Assembly (NCBI GenBank): GCA_002417965.1
Contig: DIDD01000076.1
Span: forward strand, 9,493-15,492
DNA: 6,000 nucleotides
Reading direction: 5' to 3'
Origin: Veillonellaceae bacterium UBA5809
GTDB taxonomy: Bacteria > Bacillota > Negativicutes > Veillonellales > Dialisteraceae
This document shows, one piece after another, positions 1 through 5,463 of the stretch (position 1 is its first letter; every line of letters starts with the position of its first letter). The notes beneath the pieces were generated by a model, which was given only the letters and a program-made list of their open reading frames with translations, ran no database searches and was not told the origin of the DNA. The translations under genes were made by a program, and so were the position numbers.

Positions 1-1902
1 CTGACGGACCGCACCATTCCCGTGATTGCCGACAGCTACGTGGATCCGGCCTACGGCACAGGCTGTGTGAAAATCACGCCCGCCCACGACCCGAATGACT
101 TTGAGGTGGGACAGCGCCACAGTCTGCCTTCCATTATGGTCATGAATCTGGACGGCACCATGAACGGCAAAGCCGGCGCCTACAGCGGCATGGACCGCTA
201 TGAAGCCCGGGAGGCTGTTGTCCGTGACTTGAAAGAGGCCGGTCTCCTTGTGAAAATTGAAGAAAAGGAACATTCTGTGGGACACTGTTCCCGCTGCCAT
301 ACCACAGTGGAGCCTATGACGACCAAGCAGTGGTTTGTGAAAATGCAGCCTTTGGCGGCACCGGCTATGGAAGCGGTACGCACAGGGAAAACACAATTCG
401 TGCCCGAGCGTTTTGCCCATACCTATATCCACTGGCTGGAAAATATTCATGACTGGTGTATTTCGCGTCAGCTCTGGTGGGGCCACCGCATTCCCGTGTG
501 GTACTGCCGTGACTGCGGCAAAACCATTGCCTCCCGGACGGACATCACGGCCTGCCCCCACTGCGGAAGCACTCATATTGAACAGGATCCGGATGTGCTG
601 GATACATGGTTTTCTTCGGCTTTATGGCCGTTTTCCACTATGGGATGGCCTGAAAAGACAGCGGTGCTGAATAAATGGTATCCCACCAATACGCTGGTGA
701 CCGGTTATGACATTATTTTCTTCTGGGTGGCCAGAATGATGTTTATGTCTCTGGAATTCATGCATGAAATTCCTTTTCAATATGTCTTTATACACGGACT
801 GGTGAGGGATTCACAGGGACGGAAAATGTCCAAATCCCTGGGCAACGGAATTGATCCGCTGGAAGTCATCGACCAGTACGGTGCGGACGCGCTCCGGTTC
901 ACGCTGGTGACCGGCAATACACCGGGCAATGATATGCGGTTTTATTTTGAGAAAGTGGAAGGAAACCGCAATTATGCCAATAAGGTGTGGAATGCGGCCA
1001 AGTTTGTGCTCATGAATCTGGAAGACTATGATCCGTCGTTTGTCCCGTCCCGGGAAGAACTGACGCTGGCCGACCGGTGGATTCTGGAGACGCTGGCCCG
1101 GACGGAAGAATCGGTCAGCGCCAATCTGGATAAATATGAGCTGGGAGAAGCGGCCGGCAGCATTTATGAATTTTCATGGAATGACTTCTGCGACTGGTAT
1201 ATAGAAACGGCCAAGGCCCGTCTGTACGGAGACCAGGCAGAAGATAAAAAAGTCGCCCAGTATGTGCTGGTTTACACGCTGACGCGCATGCTGGCGCTGC
1301 TGCATCCGTTTATGCCTTTTATTACCGAGCATATCTGGCAGCACCTGCCTCATGAGGGGAAAACCCTGGCCCGCGCCTCCTGGCCGTGCCCGGACGGAGA
1401 TCTCCGTTTCCCGCAGGAAAAAGAACAGATGGAACGTCTTATGGATGCCATTAAAGCTGTCCGCAACATGAGAGCCGAAGAGCATGTCAATCCGGGAAAG
1501 CTCTGCCGGATTCATCTGGTTCCTCTGCGCGGCGATCTGGGAGAATGCGCGGAAACTCATAAAATTTACTTCGAAAAGCTGGCTCATGCGGAATCTGTCG
1601 ATATTCTTCCGGAAGGGGCTCCCAAACCCGAAAATGCGCTGGCTTCTGTGGTCAGCGGCATGGAGGTCTATATGGAACTGAAGGGCCTCATTGACACAGT
1701 GAAAGAAAATGCCCGTCTCATGAAAGAACAGGAGACAGTGAAGAAAGAAATAGACAGGCTCGCCAAAAAACTGGGGAACCCGAAATTTCTTGAAAAGGCG
1801 CCGGCCGATGTGGTGGAGAAGGAAAAGGCCAAACTGGCGGTGCAGGAAGAAAAGATGAAATCGGTGCAGGAGCGTATGAAATTCCTGGCGGAACTGGCAT
1901 AA
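1..1902 (+). CDS. valS: Valyl-tRNA synthetase (ValRS), 5'-truncated by window edge
   Basis: Cytoplasmic class I aminoacyl-tRNA synthetase that charges tRNA-Val with valine and hydrolyses mischarged Thr-tRNA. The frame is open from base 1 with no start codon, so 633 C-terminal residues are visible. Family members are about 880 residues, so roughly 250 are missing, including the HIGH motif. Seen, numbering from base 1: the editing-domain core GTGCVKITPAHDPND (19-33); Cys pairs C96/C99, C169/C172 and C185/C188, typical of zinc-binding ValRS forms; DPDVLDTWFSSALWPFSTMGWP, split here as DPDVLDTWFSS followed by ALWPFSTMGWP; the KMSKS loop (275-279); an anticodon-binding domain beginning near ADRWIL (about 357-505); and a charged C-terminal coiled coil (about 565-632), the ValRS tRNA-binding arm. 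The distinctive TWFSSALWPFSTMGWP stretch and the coiled coil separate it from IleRS and LeuRS. It stops with TAA at 1900-1902 and runs straight into folC, a common pairing in Firmicutes. Confidence 0.97.
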   Translation: MTDRTIPVIADSYVDPAYGTGCVKITPAHDPNDFEVGQRHSLPSIMVMNLDGTMNGKAGAYSGMDRYEAREAVVRDLKEAGLLVKIEEKEHSVGHCSRCHTTVEPMTTKQWFVKMQPLAAPAMEAVRTGKTQFVPERFAHTYIHWLENIHDWCISRQLWWGHRIPVWYCRDCGKTIASRTDITACPHCGSTHIEQDPDVLDTWFSSALWPFSTMGWPEKTAVLNKWYPTNTLVTGYDIIFFWVARMMFMSLEFMHEIPFQYVFIHGLVRDSQGRKMSKSLGNGIDPLEVIDQYGADALRFTLVTGNTPGNDMRFYFEKVEGNRNYANKVWNAAKFVLMNLEDYDPSFVPSREELTLADRWILETLARTEESVSANLDKYELGEAAGSIYEFSWNDFCDWYIETAKARLYGDQAEDKKVAQYVLVYTLTRMLALLHPFMPFITEHIWQHLPHEGKTLARASWPCPDGDLRFPQEKEQMERLMDAIKAVRNMRAEEHVNPGKLCRIHLVPLRGDLGECAETHKIYFEKLAHAESVDILPEGAPKPENALASVVSGMEVYMELKGLIDTVKENARLMKEQETVKKEIDRLAKKLGNPKFLEKAPADVVEKEKAKLAVQEEKMKSVQERMKFLAELA

Positions 1903-1907
1903 GGAGG
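1901..1907 (+). promoter_or_regulatory. folC ribosome binding site overlapping the valS stop
   Basis: AAGGAGG begins inside the valS TAA codon and lies 4 bases before the folC ATG at 1912. The intergenic gap is only 9 bases and has no room for a promoter or terminator. This supports co-transcription, and probably some translational coupling, of valS and folC. It also fixes the folC start. Confidence 0.85.
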
Positions 1908-1911
1908 ATTC

Positions 1912-3210
1912 ATGAATTATCAGGAATCATTAACATATCTGGGCGGAGCCGCCCATTTCGGAATCCGTCCCGGGCTGGAGCGGATCCGGGCTCTGCTGGA
2001 AAAACTGGACCATCCGGAAAATGCGTACCGGATCATCCATGTCACGGGAACAAACGGAAAGGGCAGCGTGACAGCCATGGCAGCCAGCGTGCTTCAGGCT
2101 GCCGGACTGTCTGTGGGGCGTTATACATCGCCCCATCTTATTTCCTACACGGAAAGAATCAGTGTGGACGGAACGGATATTCCGGAGGAAGACTTTGCCC
2201 TGGCTGCGGATGCAGTCAGAAAGGCAGCGGCCGGAATTCAGGAAGACGGGATGGAGGCCCCCACCGAATTTGAGCTTCTGACGGCCATGGGATTCTGGTA
2301 TTTCCGCCATAAAAAGGTTGATTATGCCGTGGTGGAGGTCGGTATGGGAGGGCTTCTCGACTCGACGAATGTGGTCATGCCTGTGGTATCGGTCATTACC
2401 AATGTAGCGATGGATCATATGAAATACTGCGGCAGCACGCTGGAAGAGATTGCGCATCATAAGGCCGGCATTATTAAAAAAGGCATTCCCGTGGTCACCG
2501 CGGCCCAGCGGGAAGGACTGAAGGAAATTCAAAAGGAGGCCCATCACCGGGAATCGCGTCTCTATTTTTACGGCCGGGATTTTTCGATTGACAGCCGTAC
2601 CCGGTCGGCATCGGGGCAGATTGTGACGCTGAAGCGGAAGGATATGCCCAAAGAATTGGAGAAGGGCATGCTGTATGTCCCGTTTTTCGGCGCCTATCAG
2701 GCCGTGAATGCAGCGGTGGCGGCGATGGCCATGACGCTGGTCATGAAGCAGGATGACCGTATCGGGGAAGATGCCCTGCGGGAGGGCATTGCCCGCACAC
2801 AGTGGCCGGGACGCTTTGAAGTCCATGAGGACAGGGTGCCTGTTATTCTTGACGGAGCCCATAATCCCGCCGGGGCTGAGGCGCTGTCGGAAACACTGGC
2901 GGAACAGTATCCGGACAGAAGAAAGAGAATTGTCTTTGCTTCTCTCCAGGATAAAGATACGGATACGGTCCTTTCCTTTCTGGTGCACCCGGGAGATGTG
3001 GTGCTGGCCGTGCCGGCTCCGACGCCGCGGTCCCGGACACCTGAGGAGATACTGGAAAAAGTAACAGGAGACAAAAAAGCAGAGCCTGATGTGGCGCAGG
3101 CGCTGCAGGATGCCGTGGAAGGCGCGGCGCCGGAAGATATCGTCGTGGTGTGCGGTTCCCTTTATATTTTAGGCGATGCCATGAAATGGCTGAATCACAG
3201 AAAAAACTGA
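1912..3210 (+). CDS. folC: Folylpolyglutamate synthase / dihydrofolate synthase (FolC)
   Basis: ATP-dependent Mur-ligase-superfamily enzyme of the cytoplasm. It adds glutamate to reduced folates and, in most bacteria with a single copy, also to dihydropteroate to make dihydrofolate. The 432 residues match the usual length of about 420-440. Seen: the P-loop TGTNGKGSV (45-53); SPHLISYTERI (73-83); the TEFE segment (118-121); VEVGMGGLLDSTNV (141-154), in which E142 should be a magnesium ligand; D168-H169; HHKAGIIKKGIPV from 182, in which K184 is the lysine carbamylated in relatives; DGAHNP (314-319) of the C-terminal Mur ligase domain; and a closing GSLYILGDAM. All catalytic motifs are intact, so it should be functional. 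Whether it is bifunctional cannot be read from these motifs alone. Start chosen from AAGGAGG 4 bases upstream. A terminator follows the TGA at 3208-3210. Confidence 0.96.
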   Translation: MNYQESLTYLGGAAHFGIRPGLERIRALLEKLDHPENAYRIIHVTGTNGKGSVTAMAASVLQAAGLSVGRYTSPHLISYTERISVDGTDIPEEDFALAADAVRKAAAGIQEDGMEAPTEFELLTAMGFWYFRHKKVDYAVVEVGMGGLLDSTNVVMPVVSVITNVAMDHMKYCGSTLEEIAHHKAGIIKKGIPVVTAAQREGLKEIQKEAHHRESRLYFYGRDFSIDSRTRSASGQIVTLKRKDMPKELEKGMLYVPFFGAYQAVNAAVAAMAMTLVMKQDDRIGEDALREGIARTQWPGRFEVHEDRVPVILDGAHNPAGAEALSETLAEQYPDRRKRIVFASLQDKDTDTVLSFLVHPGDVVLAVPAPTPRSRTPEEILEKVTGDKKAEPDVAQALQDAVEGAAPEDIVVVCGSLYILGDAMKWLNHRKN

Positions 3211-3213
3211 CGG

Positions 3214-3253
3214 AAGGAGCGGGAGGGTCTTCTCATAGATCCTTCTGCTTTTT
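3214..3253 (+). terminator. Intrinsic terminator of the valS-folC transcript
   Basis: A 12-bp stem, 3219-3230 with 3237-3248 (three G-U pairs), closes a 6-nt loop TCTCAT and is followed by five T's (3249-3253) that can pair back to AAGGA at 3214-3218. The G-U pairs would become A-C mismatches on the opposite strand, so the hairpin is directional and acts on + strand transcription. It begins 8 bases after the folC stop (3208-3210). Confidence 0.8.
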
Positions 3254-3352
3254 GCGCCTTTTTCAGGCCGCGGACCGGATGCGTACGGCCGCCGGCGGCT
3301 TCGGCGTGGGAAACGTATAAAAACATGGATTTCAACAGGAAAAAAACGGATT
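3254..3352. other. Non-coding spacer with GC-rich palindromic patch
   Basis: No plausible gene. It contains a GC-rich stretch (about 3266-3310) in an otherwise A/T-rich spacer, with the perfect 12-bp palindrome GCCGCCGGCGGC at 3288-3299 and a separate GGCCG/CGGCC inverted repeat (3266-3270 and 3286-3290). From 3311 it becomes A-rich up to the promoter at 3353. The function of the patch is not known. Confidence 0.5.
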
Positions 3353-3382
3353 TTGTCATATCTATTCTGTATGAAATATGAT
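3353..3382 (+). promoter_or_regulatory. Sigma-70-type promoter upstream of candidate small RNA
   Basis: TTGTCA (3353-3358) and TATGAT (3377-3382) each differ from consensus by one base and are separated by 18 bases. Transcription would start near 3389. It lies about 100 bases after the folC terminator and nearly 290 bases before the next start codon, so it either makes a separate small RNA or gives a long leader to the phosphate operon. Confidence 0.6.
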
Positions 3383-3388
3383 ACGATA

Positions 3389-3532
3389 GAGTCAGAGAAA
3401 AAGCAGAAAAATGTAAAAAAAGTAAAGTTTGTTCCGAGGGGGGAAATTCTCTGTTTCTCCAGATCCTGTGCGGTCTGAAGAGAGAGGGAAATGGAAAAGC
3501 ATGCATGAAAAGAAATGATGAATGCTTTTTTT
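3389..3532 (+). ncRNA. Candidate structured small RNA or leader RNA
   Basis: This is inferred from signals, not from family recognition. Downstream of a good promoter there is an A-rich 5' half (about 3396-3427), then a long imperfect hairpin in which 3447-3465 pairs with 3472-3490 (17 of 19 positions, three G-U) around the loop CTGTGC. A second hairpin, AAAAGCAT (3495-3502) with ATGCTTTT (3522-3529), ends in seven T's (3526-3532). No convincing reading frame occupies the stretch. The promoter, structured body and terminator-like end fit a small RNA of about 144 nt. It does not match any RNA family I recognise: the A-rich 5' half cannot form the rod expected of 6S RNA. The alternative is a 5' leader with an attenuator for the downstream phosphate genes. 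Confidence 0.45.
3495..3532 (+). terminator. Putative terminator of candidate small RNA
   Basis: AAAAGCAT at 3495-3502 pairs perfectly with ATGCTTTT at 3522-3529, and a run of seven T's spans 3526-3532. The loop is 19 nt, long for a terminator, though CAT at 3504-3506 and ATG at 3515-3517 can shorten it. The stem is A/T-rich, so termination may be partial. Confidence 0.5.
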
Positions 3533-3553
3533 GCATTATATTTTCCGCCTTAA

Positions 3554-3607
3554 ATTACAGATCAGTAGCGCGTTCTTTACAATTCCTTTACATACAAAGG
3601 ATACGAT
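3554..3607 (+). promoter_or_regulatory. Pho-box-like direct repeats and promoter of the phosphate transport operon
   Basis: TTTACA occurs at 3576-3581 and again at 3587-3592 with a 5-base spacer (11-bp period). An in-phase ATTACA lies at 3554-3559; the position between (3565-3570) does not match. Firmicute PhoP binds TT(A/C/T)A(C/T)A repeats with about 5 bases between them, usually placed in the -35 region. TACGAT at 3602-3607, nine bases past the last repeat, is the expected -10 element. The genes downstream are a phosphate transporter and its accessory protein, which fits. The sign of regulation is unknown: PhoB represses the related orfA-pit operon of Sinorhizobium meliloti. Confidence 0.5.
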
Positions 3608-3650
3608 ACAAATAAACATTTATTTTCTATCCGGTGAACATCTCCGATAG

Positions 3651-3656
3651 AGGAGG
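3651..3656 (+). promoter_or_regulatory. Ribosome binding site of the DUF47 gene
   Basis: A perfect AGGAGG stands 9 bases before the ATG at 3666. The alternative ATG at 3675 would be 18 bases away, so 3666 is the better start. Part of this site can pair with upstream TTTTCTATC (3623-3631). Confidence 0.8.
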
Positions 3657-3665
3657 CACTCCAGC

Positions 3666-4292
3666 ATGTTCAGTATGATCAATAAGCATGAAGAATTTTT
3701 TGATTACCTTGTAACGAATGCGGAATTTTTTTACAAAGGCGCGGTTCTCACGAAGGAAGTCCTGAAGGACGGAACCAAGCTGGACGGGCGGATTCAGGAT
3801 GTGATTGACCTGGAACACGCCGCAGATCATGTGACCCATGAAATTGTGATGAAGATGAAAAAGGTCTTTATTACACCCATTGACCGGGAGGATTTTTACA
3901 ACCTGGCATGCAATCTTGACGACTGTGTCGATGATATTCAGGATGTGCTCATGAGTGTGCATATGTACCATGCCGGGTACGGCGGGAAGTCCCCCGTGCG
4001 CATGGCGGAGATCCTCATTGAAATGGCTTCTGAGCTGAAGGTGATTTTTAACCTTCTGAAGGACATCGACGGAAATGAAACGGAAATTTCCGAACGGGCG
4101 GTCCGCCTGAACCGGCTGGAGAGCGAAGCGGACCGGGTATACCGGGAAGCCATTTCCGATTTATTTGACGGCAGCCATGAAGTGATGGAGATCATCAAAT
4201 GGAAAGAAATCATTGAGGCGTTGGAAAATACAGCGGATCAGGGTGAAAAAGTGGCGAATCTGATTAAAGAGGTGGTCATGAAATATGCCTGA
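3666..4292 (+). CDS. DUF47 (PhoU-like) Pit accessory protein
   Basis: A 208-residue, all-helical cytoplasmic protein of the DUF47/TIGR00153 family, usual length about 205-220. These proteins resemble PhoU and are typically encoded next to PiT phosphate transporters, whose activity they are thought to control; B. subtilis YkaA and Sinorhizobium OrfA are relatives. Seen: three acidic ExxxD motifs of the kind that bind metal clusters in PhoU folds, E50-x3-D54 (LEHAAD), E152-x3-D156 (LESEAD) and E187-x3-D191 (LENTAD), plus the acidic run NLDDCVDDIQD (83-93). There is no signal peptide or membrane segment. Its final codons overlap the start of the pit gene by 8 bases, so the two are co-translated and likely made in a fixed ratio. 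Pho-box-like repeats lie upstream. The molecular mechanism of DUF47 proteins is poorly defined, so the regulatory role is inferred from family and context. Confidence 0.93.
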   Translation: MFSMINKHEEFFDYLVTNAEFFYKGAVLTKEVLKDGTKLDGRIQDVIDLEHAADHVTHEIVMKMKKVFITPIDREDFYNLACNLDDCVDDIQDVLMSVHMYHAGYGGKSPVRMAEILIEMASELKVIFNLLKDIDGNETEISERAVRLNRLESEADRVYREAISDLFDGSHEVMEIIKWKEIIEALENTADQGEKVANLIKEVVMKYA

Positions 4293-5274
4293 CCTATACC
4301 TCATCGGGCTTGTTCTTTTCCTGGCGCTGGCTTTTGATTTTATCAACGGGTTTCATGATACGGCCAATGCCATTGCCACCTGTATCGTCACGCGGGCTCT
4401 CCGTCCGAGCGTGGCTATCGGCATGTCGGCATGCATGAACTTTATCGGAGCGATGATTTCCACGGGTGTGGCCAAAACCATAGGCGGAGATATAGTCATG
4501 TCTCCCCGCATGGTGGATTCTGTAGTCATTATCGCGGCGCTGTCAGGCGCTATTTTATGGAATATTTTTACATGGAAGGTTGGTATGCCCTCCAGTTCCT
4601 CCCATGCCCTGATCGGGGGCATTATCGGCGCCGTGAGCGTATCCCACGGCCTGGGCGCGCTCAATCTGTGGGGGATCATGACAATCGTGGGAGGCCTTGT
4701 CCTGTCTCCGGTGATTGCTCTGGCGACGGGGTATATCGTCATGACGTCGCTGTTCATCCTGTTCCGGAATTTTCACCGGTCCCGGGTGAATGTCGTATCC
4801 AGCCATTTTCAGATTCTTTCAGCGGCTCTGATGGCTTTTTCCCATGGATCCAATGATGCGCAGAAATCCATGGGAATCATGACGCTGGCCCTGCTGTCCG
4901 GCGGATACATCAGCACGCTGGAGGTGCCTGATTATGTCAAGCTGTCCTGTGCGGCGGCCATGTGTATCGGAACCAGTGTGGGCGGGTGGCGCATTATCCG
5001 CACGGTGGGGAGCAAAATTTTCCGCATGCAGCCGGTGCACGGACTGGCGGCGGATTTGAATTCTTCGGTGACCATATTTACGGCGACCATGCTCCATCTT
5101 CCCGTGTCGACGACCCATGTGGTGGCCGGCTCGATCATGGGCGTCGGCTGTGCCCAGCGGTTCAAGGCCGTTCACTGGAGCATAGCCCGGCAGATGGTGG
5201 TTGCCTGGGTGATGACGATTCCCTGCACGGCAGCGGTGGGAGCGGTCATTTATCTTCTGCTGAAGCAGATATAA
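4285..5274 (+). CDS. pit: PiT-family low-affinity inorganic phosphate transporter
   Basis: Integral inner-membrane protein of 329 residues, within the usual 320-340 for short bacterial PiT proteins (PF01384, PHO4). These transporters import inorganic phosphate, or its neutral metal complexes, driven by an ion gradient. Seen: the inverted duplication typical of the family, with NGFHDTANAIAT (21-32) in the first half answered by FSHGSNDAQKSMG (185-197) in the second, and MPSSSSHALIGG (101-112) answered by PVSTTHVVAGSIMG (273-286). Most of the rest is hydrophobic helix, about ten membrane segments, with a short basic loop near FRNFHRSRVN in the middle. The start ATG at 4285 overlaps the end of the DUF47 gene and has GAGGTGG (4269-4275) 9 bases upstream. 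The motifs fit phosphate better than sulfate, a substrate of some distant relatives. A double hairpin follows the TAA. Confidence 0.95.
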   Translation: MPDLYLIGLVLFLALAFDFINGFHDTANAIATCIVTRALRPSVAIGMSACMNFIGAMISTGVAKTIGGDIVMSPRMVDSVVIIAALSGAILWNIFTWKVGMPSSSSHALIGGIIGAVSVSHGLGALNLWGIMTIVGGLVLSPVIALATGYIVMTSLFILFRNFHRSRVNVVSSHFQILSAALMAFSHGSNDAQKSMGIMTLALLSGGYISTLEVPDYVKLSCAAAMCIGTSVGGWRIIRTVGSKIFRMQPVHGLAADLNSSVTIFTATMLHLPVSTTHVVAGSIMGVGCAQRFKAVHWSIARQMVVAWVMTIPCTAAVGAVIYLLLKQI

Positions 5275-5285
5275 AATCATATCTG

Positions 5286-5310
5286 GGACGGTTTCTCCGG
5301 AAACCGGTCC
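5286..5310 (+). other. Stem-loop between pit stop and terminator
   Basis: GGAC-GGTTTC (5286-5295) pairs with GAAACC-G-GTCC (5300-5310) around the tetraloop TCCG, giving 10 bp with one bulged G. There is no T-tract directly after it, so by itself it is not an intrinsic terminator. It may protect the 3' end of the transcript or interact with the next hairpin. Confidence 0.6.
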
Positions 5311-5316
5311 TGTGCG

Positions 5317-5352
5317 CCTTCAGGTCCAGGGGGACCGGAAGGTTTTCTTTTT
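5317..5352 (+). terminator. Intrinsic terminator of the DUF47-pit operon
   Basis: CCTTC (5317-5321) pairs with GAAGG (5338-5342), and GGTCC (5323-5327) with GGACC (5332-5336), with one A-G mismatch between the two parts and the loop AGGG. TTTTCTTTTT follows immediately. This is a canonical factor-independent terminator 42 bases after the pit stop. Confidence 0.9.
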
Positions 5353-5366
5353 GTTTTTTATTCCTG

Positions 5367-5372
5367 TATAAT
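5367..5372 (+). promoter_or_regulatory. -10 element (TATAAT) for the secreted-protein gene
   Basis: A perfect TATAAT lies just after the T-rich tail of the pit terminator and 91 bases before the next start codon. No good -35 is visible: at 17-18 bases the sequence is TTTCTT or TTTTCT. The promoter may need an activator or may rely on the T-rich upstream DNA. Transcription would start near 5379. Confidence 0.5.
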
Positions 5373-5383
5373 GGAGAAAAGAG

Positions 5384-5452
5384 CTTTTGCAGAAAGTCCG
5401 GGGCAGAGTGCAGATTCTGCGGATGTCCCGGACTGTATAAACTGCATAAAAG
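5384..5452 (+). promoter_or_regulatory. Structured 5' leader of the secreted-protein gene
   Basis: Nested pairing covers the leader. The outer stem is CTTTTGCAG (5384-5392) with CTGC-AT-AAAAG (5442-5452), 9 bp with a 2-nt bulge. The middle stem is AGTCCGGG (5395-5402) with CCCGGACT (5427-5434), 8 bp perfect. The inner stem is GCAGA (5403-5407) with TCTGC (5416-5420), closing an 8-nt loop. The 3' side carries a 6-nt bulge GGATGT and a 7-nt internal loop. The outer stem takes in the first two bases of the Shine-Dalgarno sequence. I do not recognise a known riboswitch class; it could be a cis-regulatory RNA or, at the DNA level, an operator. Confidence 0.45.
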
Positions 5453-5456
5453 GAGG
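5451..5456 (+). promoter_or_regulatory. Ribosome binding site that fixes the start at 5464
   Basis: AGGAGG lies 7 bases before ATG 5464. An in-frame ATG at 5371 would lengthen the protein by 31 residues, but it overlaps the TATAAT box, lacks a ribosome binding site and would bury the signal peptide. The downstream start is therefore preferred. Confidence 0.85.
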
Positions 5457-5463
5457 AGCAGTC

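Noticed and set aside
1930..2988. Long open frame of 352 codons on the - strand inside folC
   Set aside because: It lies fully opposite a gene with every FolC motif intact. Its translation is rich in His, Arg and Cys with no domain pattern, and no upstream ribosome binding site or promoter was seen. It is a shadow of codon bias.
3491..3508. Five-codon frame (MEKHA) that could be a leader peptide
   Set aside because: The purine run is only 2 bases from the ATG, there is no run of regulatory codons, and it sits in the 5' arm of the terminator-like hairpin.
3389..3532. Identification of the candidate RNA as 6S RNA
   Set aside because: 6S RNA needs long pairing between its 5' and 3' halves around a central bubble. 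Here the 5' half is A-rich and offers only the short AAAAAGCA match to the 3' end.
3195..3536. 113-codon - strand open frame across the folC-DUF47 spacer
   Set aside because: It runs through the folC terminator and both small-RNA hairpins. The translation is Phe/Ser/Arg/Lys-rich with no domain-like pattern, and its start falls in the T-tract complement. Non-coding explanations fit better.
3505..3615. 36-codon + strand open frame starting MKRNDECFF
   Set aside because: The nearest purine-rich ribosome-binding-like stretch (3481-3488) is 16 bases away, and the frame crosses the terminator T-tract and the Pho-like repeats. There is no sign that it is translated.
4353..4856. Open frames in other phases within the pit gene (4353-4757 on -, 4431-4856 on +)
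   Set aside because: They overlap the clear PiT reading frame completely and show compositional artefacts (Gly/Arg/His-rich or repetitive) with no family motif.
5371..5463. N-terminal extension of the secreted protein from ATG 5371
   Set aside because: This ATG overlaps the TATAAT box, has no ribosome binding site and would place 31 residues ahead of a good signal peptide. The start at 5464 has AGGAGG 7 bases upstream.
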